64,000 nt of DNA, from NCBI RefSeq assembly GCF_000832305.1, contig NZ_CP010536.1, forward strand, positions 496,001 to 560,000, given 5' to 3'. The first letter of the stretch is position 1; every line of letters begins with the position of its first letter. Shown one piece after another: positions 56,763 to 64,000 of this stretch. The position numbers and the translations under genes are program-made. The DNA comes from Cupriavidus basilensis (GTDB taxonomy: Bacteria; Pseudomonadota; Gammaproteobacteria; Burkholderiales; Burkholderiaceae). The notes under the pieces were generated by a model that searched no databases, was not told where the DNA came from, and saw nothing but the letters and a program-made list of their open reading frames with translations.

Positions 56763-57749
56763 TCAGGCGCCGCGGTACACGACGCCGGGCAGCACGCACA
56801 GTAGTTCGAACGCCAGATTGGCCCCGAGCAGCGCCGTGGTGCCGAACGGGTCGTACGGCGGCGATACCTCGACGAGGTCAGCGCCGACGATATCCAGCCC
56901 CCGCGCGCCACGTATGATCTCCAGCGCCTGTGGCACCGTCAGCCCGCCGATCTCCGGCGTGCCGGTGCCAGGCGCGTAGGCCGGGTCGATGCCATCGATG
57001 TCGAAACTGATGTAGACCGGGCCACCCTGCAGGCGCATGCCGATTTCCTCCATCAGCGGTGCCAGCGACCGGTACCAGCATGCTTCGGCCGTGATCACGC
57101 GAAAGCCCTGCTGGCGGCACCAGTCGAAATCCTCGGCGGCATAGCCGGTGCCGCGCAGGCCGATCTGCACCACACGGCCGCAATCGAGCAGCCCCTCCTC
57201 CACGGCGCGACGGAACGGCGTGCCGTGCGCGATCTTCTCGCCGAACATGGTGTCGTTCACGTCGGCATGCGCGTCGACATGGATCAGTCCGAGGCGGCCA
57301 TGCCTGGCGTGCATGGCGCGCAGGATCGGCAGCGTGACCGTGTGGTCGCCGCCCAGCCCGATCGGGCGGCAACCCGTGGCGATGATGTCGCGGTAAGCCG
57401 CCTCGATGCGCGCGATGGCGTCATGCAGGTTGTACGGATTGGTCGCCACGTCGCCGATGTCGGCCACGCGCAGCGAATCGAAGGGGGCGGCGCGCGTGGC
57501 CATGTTGTAGGGGCGCAGCAGCACGGATTCGGCCCGGATCTGGCGGGGTCCCAGGCGCGCGCCGTTACGGTTGGAGGTGCCCAGGTCAAATGGCACGCCG
57601 ACGAAGCAGGCATCCAGCCCGGCGGTGCTCGCGGCGGCGGGCAGCCGCATCATGGTGGCGATGCCGCCGAAGCGCGGCATGGCGTTGCCGGACATCGGCT
57701 GGAAGAGTCCGGCCTCATCGGCCGGGTGGCGTGGCGTATTTACATGCAT
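56763..57749 (-). CDS. Arginase-family guanidino hydrolase (agmatinase/guanidinobutyrase-like)
   Basis: A 328-residue ureohydrolase. The di-manganese site is visible as GGDHTVTLP, IHVDAHADVND and YISFDIDGIDPAYAPGTGTPE. MPRFGGIATMMRLP at the N-terminus resembles the agmatinase, guanidinobutyrase and guanidinopropionase group. It should split a guanidino compound into urea and an amine. The MHS transporter follows and a divergent LysR gene controls the gap. The exact substrate cannot be assigned. Confidence 0.88.
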   Translation of the reverse strand: MHVNTPRHPADEAGLFQPMSGNAMPRFGGIATMMRLPAAASTAGLDACFVGVPFDLGTSNRNGARLGPRQIRAESVLLRPYNMATRAAPFDSLRVADIGDVATNPYNLHDAIARIEAAYRDIIATGCRPIGLGGDHTVTLPILRAMHARHGRLGLIHVDAHADVNDTMFGEKIAHGTPFRRAVEEGLLDCGRVVQIGLRGTGYAAEDFDWCRQQGFRVITAEACWYRSLAPLMEEIGMRLQGGPVYISFDIDGIDPAYAPGTGTPEIGGLTVPQALEIIRGARGLDIVGADLVEVSPPYDPFGTTALLGANLAFELLCVLPGVVYRGA

Positions 57750-57801
57750 GGTGATCGATTCATCGTGCCGCGCTCAGCGACACAATCTGGTGGGGAAAGC
57801 T

Positions 57802-57835
57802 GCATTCTTTCCGATTGCTCCGACGCGTAGAATGC
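57802..57835. promoter_or_regulatory. Inverted repeat, candidate LysR operator
   Basis: GCATTCT and AGAATGC are a perfect 7-bp dyad 20 bases apart, in the gap between the divergent guanidino hydrolase and LysR genes. It is a candidate binding site for the LysR regulator. Confidence 0.4.
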
Positions 57836-57878
57836 GAAATCTCTGAACCAAACATTGATTCGGCTCGATGTATCGACC

Positions 57879-58775
57879 ATGCTGGGACAACCTTCCGATC
57901 TTGACCTGCGCCTGATTCGCGTTTTCCTGGCGGTGGTGGATGCCAATGGCATCACGCCTGCGCAGGCGACGCTCAACGTCAGCCAGTCCACCATCAGCAC
58001 GCAGCTTTCGACGCTGGAAACGCGCTTGGGCTACCGGCTGTGCGAGCGGGGGCGCAGCGGTTTCCGGCTGACCCCGCGGGGCCGGCAATTTGTCGAGTCC
58101 GGGCGCAAGCTGCTGACGGCGCTGGATGTCTTTGGCGCGGAAGCGCGCAAGGTGGGCCGCACGTTGGTGGGCACGCTCAGCCTGGGCTTGATCGGGCATA
58201 CACCGGTGAGCGCCAATGCACGAATCAGCCAGGCCATCGAGCGCTTCCGCCAACGGGACGAATCCGTGCATTTCTCCGTGTTGGTGCGTTCGCCGGGAGA
58301 GCTGGAAGGGATGCTGCTGGACGGCAAGATCCACATGGGCATCGGCTACTTCTGGCACCGTGTGCCGGCGCTGGACTACACGACCATCTTTCACGAGACG
58401 CAGCTCGCCTATGCCGGACGCAGCCATCCGCTCTTCGAGACGGCCGCGCGTGTCGACCCGACGGTCGCGCTTGGCCATGCGTGGGCCTGGCGCAGCTATC
58501 CGCTGCCGGAGGCGGCGGGTTCGCCGACAGACCGGCTGGTGACGGCAGTGGCGGACAATATGGAAGCGGTGGCGATGCTGGTGCTGTCCGGCCGCCACCT
58601 TGGGTACTTGCCCGCGCATTTCGCGGCGCCGTACGTGCAGCAGGGACAGCTGGCCCCGCTCGCGCCGGACGCGATGCGCTATGACGTACCGTTCGACATG
58701 GCGGTGCGCCGCAAGCCGCACCGTAACGATCTTCTGGACGCCTTCATTGCCGACATGAAGGCGGCGCATGCGTGA
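57879..58775 (+). CDS. LysR-family regulator of the guanidino hydrolase cluster
   Basis: A 298-residue LysR regulator. The helix-turn-helix lies at about residues 8-65 (LRLIRVFLAVVDANGITPAQ, then VSQSTISTQLSTLETRLGYR), followed by the periplasmic-binding-protein-like effector domain. ATG 57879 is preferred to an upstream TTG. It is divergent from the guanidino hydrolase, so it probably activates it in response to a guanidino compound. Confidence 0.9.
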   Translation: MLGQPSDLDLRLIRVFLAVVDANGITPAQATLNVSQSTISTQLSTLETRLGYRLCERGRSGFRLTPRGRQFVESGRKLLTALDVFGAEARKVGRTLVGTLSLGLIGHTPVSANARISQAIERFRQRDESVHFSVLVRSPGELEGMLLDGKIHMGIGYFWHRVPALDYTTIFHETQLAYAGRSHPLFETAARVDPTVALGHAWAWRSYPLPEAAGSPTDRLVTAVADNMEAVAMLVLSGRHLGYLPAHFAAPYVQQGQLAPLAPDAMRYDVPFDMAVRRKPHRNDLLDAFIADMKAAHA

Positions 58776-58976
58776 AGCGCGGGAGATCCGCTCAAGTCCG
58801 GCGGCGCGGTCTCTGATGCGCCACGGGCCACAGCCGGCACCCACAGCCGGCACCAATCCCTGGTTTCCAATTGTTACATCGCGGAACGAAGCCTTTTCCG
58901 TCCAGTCTTCTCCCTTTATAGCGCTGAGCCGCAAGCCCAATTCGAAGGCATGACGGCCGCGCGGGAGGAATTTGCC

Positions 58977-59864
58977 GTGCACCTGGATGTAGAACTGATT
59001 CGCCAGTTTTTACTGGCCCATGCCGAGACCATCCTCACCTGGCTGGCGGCCGGGCTGGTGATGATGCTGCTGGCGCGCTTCGAGCTGCGGCGCGCGGTGC
59101 GCCGCTCGGCGGTGGCCATGTCGGAGTCCGTGGCGACCACGGTGGCCGCTTGTGTGCCGGATATCGCGCATGCTGCGATATCCGGCGGCGGGGGCGTGCC
59201 CATGCCGGAACCGGTGGAGATGCAGCGCGCTGAAGCCCTGCGCCGGGTGGCGCTGGATACGGTGGGCACGGTCATGGCGCGTGGGCGCTGGCTGGAGGAC
59301 CTCGGTAACCTGAGGCTGGCCGACGACGCCTTGTTGCAGGGCAGCCGCACGGGCGGCGCGGATCCGTTGCTGGTGGTGGCGCCGCAGCCGGTGGTGCAGG
59401 CTTACCTGACGGCCCAGCGCAGCTTCGATGCGTACGTCGCGCAACTGCGCGACGAGCGTCGCGAAGCGCTGCGGCTGCAGGATGGCTTGCAGGCGCTGGC
59501 CGCGGAGGCCACGCATATCGAGCAGGAGACCGGCAGCATCGTGATGCGCTTCGAGCAGGTCAATGCGCAGGCCGCCCAAGGTGTCGAGGCCGGAGACTAC
59601 CAGCGCTTCCTGATCCAGAAGTACAACACGCTGGGCGTGCGAGAGAAGGAGATCACGCACGAGCGCGCGCAGTTGCAGGCGCAGGTGCAGCAATGCGCGG
59701 ACCGCCTGGCCGTGCATGCGCAGGTGGCGTCGCGCGAGTACACGCGCGCGCTGACCCCGTTGATGCAGCAACTGCGCGCCGCGTGGGGCCACGGCGACTC
59801 GCCTGGCGTATTCGAGACCTGGTTGCGCGAGACGCCGGCGCAGTCCAGCGTCCATGCCGCATGA
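58977..59864 (+). CDS. Membrane-anchored coiled-coil protein of unknown function
   Basis: A 295-residue protein. It has one N-terminal membrane segment (LTWLAAGLVMMLLARFEL) and a long helical region (about residues 140-270) rich in Glu, Arg and Gln. That region, LRDERREALRLQDGLQALA to EKEITHERAQLQAQVQQ, looks like a coiled coil. GTG 58977 has GGAGGAA upstream; ATG 58950 would add nine residues. I recognise no family. It lies between a LysR gene and nudB. Confidence 0.75.
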   Translation: MHLDVELIRQFLLAHAETILTWLAAGLVMMLLARFELRRAVRRSAVAMSESVATTVAACVPDIAHAAISGGGGVPMPEPVEMQRAEALRRVALDTVGTVMARGRWLEDLGNLRLADDALLQGSRTGGADPLLVVAPQPVVQAYLTAQRSFDAYVAQLRDERREALRLQDGLQALAAEATHIEQETGSIVMRFEQVNAQAAQGVEAGDYQRFLIQKYNTLGVREKEITHERAQLQAQVQQCADRLAVHAQVASREYTRALTPLMQQLRAAWGHGDSPGVFETWLRETPAQSSVHAA

Positions 59865-59969
59865 ATGGGCTTGGGCAGCGAGTCCGCCATCTCCGCCATG
59901 TCCGTCATGTTTCCCATGGTGCCCGGGCGCATCTGCGGTAAGCTTGGGGACGCCGTTTGTCCTATCCCC

Positions 59970-60443
59970 ATGTCCTACAAAATCCCTGAATCCGTCCTGG
60001 TTGTGATCCACACGCCAGACTTGCAAGTGCTGTTGATCGAGCGCGCCGACCGGCCGGGCTACTGGCAGTCGGTTACCGGCAGCCTGGACACGCCCGACGA
60101 GCCGCTGGCGCTGACGGCCGCGCGCGAGGTGGCCGAGGAAACCGGCCTGATCGCCGCCGAGCACCAGCTGGACGACTGGAACCACACCATCGAGTACGAA
60201 ATCTACCCGCAGTGGCGCCACCGCTACGCACCGGGCGTGACGCGCAACACCGAGCACTGGTTTGGCCTGCGTGTCGCGCAGCCGCTGCCGGTGACGCTGG
60301 CGCCGCGCGAGCACTTGCAGTATCAGTGGCTACCGTGGCGGGAGGCCGCAGCGCTGTGCTTCTCGAGCAGCAATGCCGAGGCCGTGCTGCAGTTGGGCTG
60401 GCGGGTGCGGGGGCAGCGTGCGGCCTGCGGAGCGGACCTATGA
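59970..60443 (+). CDS. nudB: Dihydroneopterin triphosphate diphosphatase
   Basis: A 157-residue Nudix hydrolase of folate biosynthesis. The Nudix box is GSLDTPDEPLALTAAREVAE then ETGL. It starts MSYKIPESVLVVIHTPDLQV, typical of NudB, and has WNHTIEYEIYPQWRHRYAPG. ATG 59970 is chosen on family length; upstream codons look non-coding. The next gene's ATG overlaps its stop as ATGA. Confidence 0.93.
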   Translation: MSYKIPESVLVVIHTPDLQVLLIERADRPGYWQSVTGSLDTPDEPLALTAAREVAEETGLIAAEHQLDDWNHTIEYEIYPQWRHRYAPGVTRNTEHWFGLRVAQPLPVTLAPREHLQYQWLPWREAAALCFSSSNAEAVLQLGWRVRGQRAACGADL

Positions 60444-61228
60444 GGCTGCGCGTCGTCACCTACAACATTCACAAGGGCGTGACCGGCATCAAGGGCAAGT
60501 CGCGTATCCATAACGTGCGTGATGGCCTGCACGTGGTGAATGCCGACATCGTCTTCCTGCAGGAAGTGCAGGATCGCAATGACCGCCTGGTGGCGGCGGC
60601 CTTGTTCGACCCGGATTACACCCAGCTCAACTATCTGGCGACCGACGCGTATCCGCATTCGGCCTACGGCCGCAATGCGGTGTATGACCACGGGCACCAC
60701 GGCAACGCCATCCTGTCGCGCCATCCAATCCTGATGTCGGAAAACCTCGACATCTCCGACCATCGCTTCGAGCAGCGCGGCCTGCTGCACGCGGTGGCGG
60801 ATATGAACGGGGTCGAGGCCCATCTGATCTGCGTGCATTTCGGCTTGTTCGCGCGCAGCCGCGCGCGCCAGGCGGAGGCGCTCGTCAAGCGGGTGCAGGA
60901 TGTGGTGCCTGCCGAGGCGCCGCTGGTGATCGCCGGGGATTTCAATGACTGGAACCACCGGCTCGACAACCTGATCTGCAACACCCTCGGGGCGATGGAA
61001 GTGTCCTCCGCGGGTGGCGCGCGGCTGCACACCTTTCCCAGCCACATGCCCTGGTGGCAACTCGACCGCATCTATGTGCGCGGCTTCGAGATCGAGCACG
61101 CCAGCGCGCTGACCGGCCGCGACTGGGCCCAGCGCTCGGACCACGTGCCATTGATGGCGGAGCTTGCACGCATTGCCGTGCCGGAGCGGCCGGTTGTCCA
61201 CAAGGCCAAGGCGGGCACGACTCCCTGA
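60440..61228 (+). CDS. Endonuclease/exonuclease/phosphatase (EEP) family protein
   Basis: A 262-residue metal-dependent hydrolase of the DNase I-like fold. Motifs include RVVTYNIHKGV at the start, DIVFLQEVQDRND with the metal-binding Glu, VIAGDFNDWNHRLD and RSDHVPLMAEL. ATGA overlap with nudB indicates coupling. It may act on nucleic acid, phosphoinositide-like or lipid phosphate; clsB is downstream in the conserved order. Confidence 0.9.
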   Translation: MRLRVVTYNIHKGVTGIKGKSRIHNVRDGLHVVNADIVFLQEVQDRNDRLVAAALFDPDYTQLNYLATDAYPHSAYGRNAVYDHGHHGNAILSRHPILMSENLDISDHRFEQRGLLHAVADMNGVEAHLICVHFGLFARSRARQAEALVKRVQDVVPAEAPLVIAGDFNDWNHRLDNLICNTLGAMEVSSAGGARLHTFPSHMPWWQLDRIYVRGFEIEHASALTGRDWAQRSDHVPLMAELARIAVPERPVVHKAKAGTTP

Positions 61229-61243
61229 GGGCTATCCTCAGGG
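61223..61243. terminator. Hairpin at convergent gene ends
   Basis: CCCTGAGG and CCTCAGGG form a perfect 8-bp stem that includes the EEP gene stop. A third copy (CCTCAGG) follows after four bases. It lies 7 bases before the end of the convergent LysR gene. No U-tract is present. Confidence 0.5.
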
Positions 61244-61249
61244 CTGTCC

Positions 61250-62134
61250 TCAGGCCCCCATTTTTTCCAGCATGACATCAACAAAGCAGGCCTGCTTGGG
61301 CAGTGGCCGCGGGTCGCGCGGATAAAGCAGGTGGACCGGCCTTGGTACGGGCATGGCGTCTTCCAGCAGCGGGACCAGCAGCCCGGCGGCTATGTCTGCC
61401 GCCAGCAGCACTTCCGGCTGCATCACTACCCCACAGCCAGCCAGTGCCGCGCGCCGCAGCGCCTGGCCGTTGTTGGCCGCGAGCGGCGCCGATGACTTGG
61501 GCACCGCAGCACCATCCTCGGGGGCCGGCCACCCCATGCCTTGCGGCCACAACAGATGATTCAAGCAGCGGTGCCCGGCCAGCTCTGCCAGCGTGCGCGG
61601 ATGGCCCGCTTGCGCGAGGTAGGCCGGCGCCGCGCAGATCGCCATGCGATACGGCCGCAACGGCCGCGCCACCAGATGGTCGGAGCTGGCCAGCGCGCCG
61701 ATGCGCACGGCAGCGTCGAAACCATCGGCAATCAGGTCGGTGAACGCGTCGTCGAGCACCAGTTCCACCGTGACTTCCGGGTAGCGCAGCAGGTAGGCCG
61801 ATACCGCTTCGGCTACCGCCGTCTCCCCCAACGTCACTGGTGCGCTCACGCGCAGGCGGCCGCGCGGCTGGCTGTGCAGACGCTCGGCCACGGTTTCCGC
61901 TTTGCGCACGCGCTCCAGGATCTGCCGGCATTCCTCCAGGAACAGGTGGCCGGCTTCGGTCAGGCTCTGGCGGCGCGTGCTGCGTTGCAGCAGGCGCACG
62001 CCCAGATGCCGCTCCAGTTGGCCGACATGCTTGCCTACCATCACCGCCGACAGGCCAAGCGCATCGGCGCAGGCGCTGAAGCTGCCGGCTTCGGCAGCGG
62101 CGGCAAACACTTCCATGCTGCGCAGCTTGTCCAT
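61250..62134 (-). CDS. LysR-family regulator
   Basis: A 294-residue LysR protein. The helix-turn-helix is in MDKLRSMEVFAAAAEAGSFS and ACADALGLSAVMVGKHVGQL. The C-terminal domain has the CrgA/YafC-type layout. It is divergent from the short-chain dehydrogenase gene, which it probably controls. Confidence 0.92.
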   Translation of the reverse strand: MDKLRSMEVFAAAAEAGSFSACADALGLSAVMVGKHVGQLERHLGVRLLQRSTRRQSLTEAGHLFLEECRQILERVRKAETVAERLHSQPRGRLRVSAPVTLGETAVAEAVSAYLLRYPEVTVELVLDDAFTDLIADGFDAAVRIGALASSDHLVARPLRPYRMAICAAPAYLAQAGHPRTLAELAGHRCLNHLLWPQGMGWPAPEDGAAVPKSSAPLAANNGQALRRAALAGCGVVMQPEVLLAADIAAGLLVPLLEDAMPVPRPVHLLYPRDPRPLPKQACFVDVMLEKMGA

Positions 62135-62140
62135 GGATTG

Positions 62141-62155
62141 CTAATTAAAAATTAG
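62141..62155. promoter_or_regulatory. LysR box (T-N11-A) in the LysR/SDR gap
   Basis: CTAATT-AAA-AATTAG is a perfect dyad containing the T-N11-A pattern used by LysR proteins, seven bases from the LysR start. It probably mediates autoregulation and control of the divergent dehydrogenase gene. Confidence 0.55.
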
Positions 62156-62269
62156 GGATATGCAAAATCCTAGCCCATTTATCCCTCCTTGATCCACTTT
62201 CACAATGCATTCCTGATGGCGGTAGAAGGAATGCCGTCTTCCTAAACAACCAGAACCATGGGGAATGCG

Positions 62270-62869
62270 ATGAAGATTATTGTGATCGGAGCCAGCGGAA
62301 CGCTCGGCCAGGCGGTAGCAGAGAACCTGTCGGCTCGCCACGACGTGGTGCGGGTCGGCAAGTCGCGCGGCGATCATCGGGTCGACCTGACCCGGCCGGA
62401 ATCCGTGCAGGCCTTGTTTGACGCGACCGGCCGGGTGGACGCGATCGTCGCCACGACCGGAAGCCTGTTTTTCGGGCCGCTCGCGCAGATGCGGGCCGAG
62501 GACTTCGAAATCGGGCTGCAGGACAAGTTACTCGGGCAGGTGCGGCTGGCGCTGGTTGGCCAGCATTTCCTGAACGATGGCGGCTCGATCACGCTCACCA
62601 GCGGCATTGTCGGCAGCGAGCCGATCCGCATGGGCGCCAATGCCGGCAGCGTCAATGCGGCGCTGGAGGGGTTCGTGCGTAGCGCGGCGCCCGAACTGGA
62701 GCGCGGCCTGCGCATCAATGTGGTCAGCCCCACAGTAGTGCAGGAGTCATGGCCCGCGTATGGCGATTTCTTCCCCGGCTTTGAGCCGGTGCCGGCGGCG
62801 CGCGTCGCGCTGGCCTTCCAGCGCAGCGTGGAAGGGCCGCGCAGCGGGCATGTCTATCGGGTCTGGTGA
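62270..62869 (+). CDS. Atypical short-chain dehydrogenase (SDR) family protein
   Basis: A 199-residue protein. The nucleotide-binding loop is VIGASGTLG (residues 5-13). The catalytic Tyr-x-x-x-Lys is absent: where it is expected the sequence reads GSVNAALEGFVRSAAPEL, although Ser in SGIVGSEP may remain. It may reduce a substrate differently or bind NADP for regulation. GGGGA precedes ATG 62270; 62258 is an alternative start. It is divergent from a LysR gene and overlaps mobB by 16 bases at the 3' end. Confidence 0.85.
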   Translation: MKIIVIGASGTLGQAVAENLSARHDVVRVGKSRGDHRVDLTRPESVQALFDATGRVDAIVATTGSLFFGPLAQMRAEDFEIGLQDKLLGQVRLALVGQHFLNDGGSITLTSGIVGSEPIRMGANAGSVNAALEGFVRSAAPELERGLRINVVSPTVVQESWPAYGDFFPGFEPVPAARVALAFQRSVEGPRSGHVYRVW

Positions 62870-63411
62870 GGCTGCGCCAGGGCGGCGGCCAGCGCGGGCG
62901 TGAGTTCGAGCGCGCTGTCGCGGATGACCTGGCAGATCGCGTCAAGGTCCGCCAGGTCCAGCACGGGCAAGGCGGTAAGCGCGGCCACCGCCTGCGGCTG
63001 GTCGCTGGCGACGGCCATGATGCTCGGCACTTCCGGCCATAGCGGCGGCCTGCCCAGGTCTGGGCGGAACACTTCCAGCTTGGGGAAATCGCTGCGCTTG
63101 TAACCCTCCACCAGCACCAGGTCCGTGTCGGCGGGCAGCACGGCCAGCGCATCGGCCAGCTCAGGCGAGGCCTCGGCTTCGGGATAGTGGCGCATCAGCG
63201 TGAGGTGCCGCGCGCCCACCAGCACGACATTGGCGCAGCCGGCCTGGCGCATGCGCCAAGAGTCCTTGCCCGGGGTGTCCGGGTCAAAGCCATGGTGGGT
63301 GTGCTTGACGCCGGCCACGCGCAGGCCGGCGGCGGCGAAGCGTGGGATCACTTGATCCAGCAACGTGGTCTTGCCGCTGCCGGACGCACCGGAGATGCCG
63401 AAAACCTTCAC
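62854..63411 (-). CDS. mobB: Molybdopterin-guanine dinucleotide biosynthesis protein B
   Basis: A 185-residue GTPase-like protein. Walker A is GASGSGKTTLL near residue 6; VKHTHHGFDPDTPGKDSWRM and VEGYKRSDFPKLEVFR are characteristic of MobB. It assists attachment of GMP to the molybdenum cofactor. It starts with GTG 63411. Its 3' end overlaps the convergent SDR gene. Confidence 0.93.
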   Translation of the reverse strand: MKVFGISGASGSGKTTLLDQVIPRFAAAGLRVAGVKHTHHGFDPDTPGKDSWRMRQAGCANVVLVGARHLTLMRHYPEAEASPELADALAVLPADTDLVLVEGYKRSDFPKLEVFRPDLGRPPLWPEVPSIMAVASDQPQAVAALTALPVLDLADLDAICQVIRDSALELTPALAAALAQPHQTR

Positions 63412-63552
63412 GATGTCGGGGCTTGCGAGGGGATGAAGCGGCGACGATAGCAGAGAAAGGCCGCCGCGGCGCGCATGGCCCCACACGCTGTGTGCGCCGC
63501 GCGCGTCGCCTGGCGCACGCACAGGACATCGGCGTGCCTGATAATGTGCCTC

Positions 63553-64000
63553 ATGTCATCGATTCCGCCCCCCCCACGCCCGCCCCGCGCGCCGCCTCCC
63601 GGGCTCACCGCGAGCCGCGACGATGCCCGCGCAAGCGCGCCACGGCATGCCGGCCCACTGCGCTCCGAATGGCGCCGCGGCAGGCCTCTGGGCGGCAACG
63701 CGGTCCGTTTGCTGCGCGGCGGCAATGCGTTCTTCCCGGCCTTGGTTGCCGCGATCGACCAGGCTGCATTCTCGGTGTCGCTCGAGACCTACATTTACGC
63801 CGATGATGCGGTCGGCGCGGCGGTAAGCGATGCGCTGATCCGTGCCGCCGGGCGGGGCGTGGCCGTGCACCTGGTGGTGGACGGTTTCGGCGCCGGCGAC
63901 ATGCCGGCCGGGCTTGCCGAGCACCTGCGCGAGGGCGGTGTGTGCCTCAAGATATTCCGCCCGCTGCGCCGCTTCAGCCTGGCGCGGCGCAACCTGCGCC
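63553..64000 (+). CDS. clsB: Cardiolipin synthase B (phospholipase D family), 5' part
   Basis: About 149 residues are visible before the window ends. After a proline-rich N-terminus, the sequence reads NAVRLLRGGNAFFPALVAAI then SVSLETYIYADDAVGAAVSD and VHLVVDGFGAGDMP, matching the start of the first phospholipase D domain of ClsB-type cardiolipin synthases. The HKD motifs lie beyond the edge. The preceding nudB - EEP order supports the call. The start ATG 63553 is likely; GTG 63545 is out of frame. Confidence 0.85.
   Translation, partial: MSSIPPPPRPPRAPPPGLTASRDDARASAPRHAGPLRSEWRRGRPLGGNAVRLLRGGNAFFPALVAAIDQAAFSVSLETYIYADDAVGAAVSDALIRAAGRGVAVHLVVDGFGAGDMPAGLAEHLREGGVCLKIFRPLRRFSLARRNLR

Overview
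The window reads as a chromosomal segment of a high-GC beta-proteobacterium, most likely Cupriavidus or a close Burkholderiaceae relative. This rests on base composition, the protein families, and the order fmdB - DUF502 - aspS ... nudB - EEP hydrolase - clsB, which I recall from that group. It is almost entirely coding. I see no rRNA, tRNA, CRISPR array, prophage or complete insertion sequence. Assignments come from recognisable motifs and gene order; no database search was run.

Layout. 1-2.2 kb: a split UxaA-family lyase (large subunit cut by the window edge) divergent from a GntR/UTRA regulator. 2.3-6.2 kb: an AcpA-type phosphoesterase lipoprotein divergent from a di-haem peroxidase, with a small palindromic MITE-like element between them. 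6.6-14.3 kb: a double-length UvrA, a small exported protein and a PLP aminotransferase. 14.4-19.8 kb: a five-gene minus-strand efflux operon (TetR, HlyD-type adaptor, ABC ATPase, ABC permease, outer-membrane lipoprotein). 20-24 kb: an OprB-like porin, queF and ilvA. 24.1-28.2 kb: otsB - GH15 - otsA (trehalose).

28.2-36.4 kb: a minus-strand molybdenum hydroxylase operon with small, large and medium subunits, then MoxR, a VWA protein, CoxG, XdhC and a MocA-like cytidylyltransferase. Its large subunit carries the AYRGAGR (form II-like) loop rather than the true CO dehydrogenase loop. 36.8-44.1 kb: a YqaA-family membrane protein, a very large FAD/Fe-S oxidoreductase (DUF3683), a HIT protein and an SbmA/YddA-type ABC exporter. 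44.1-49 kb: a ubiquinone cluster (DUF971, ubiE, Tim44-like protein, ubiJ, ubiB). 49-52.2 kb: a TPMT-like methyltransferase, an exported repeat protein and a sodium:solute symporter.

52.4-64 kb: fmdB, DUF502 and aspS, then a block that appears inserted (MHS transporter, arginase-family guanidino hydrolase, LysR, a coiled-coil membrane protein), then nudB, an EEP hydrolase, a LysR/SDR divergent pair, mobB and the start of clsB. mobB and the MocA-like gene supply molybdenum-cofactor maturation, which fits the hydroxylase operon. The ubi genes, peroxidase and large oxidoreductase describe a respiratory organism.

The least explained items are the tandem UvrA fusion, the orphan form II hydroxylase operon, the inverted repeat that encodes the ends of two convergent genes near 28.2 kb, the MITE-like palindrome near 4.7 kb, and the exported protein with two tandem 74-residue repeats near 50 kb.
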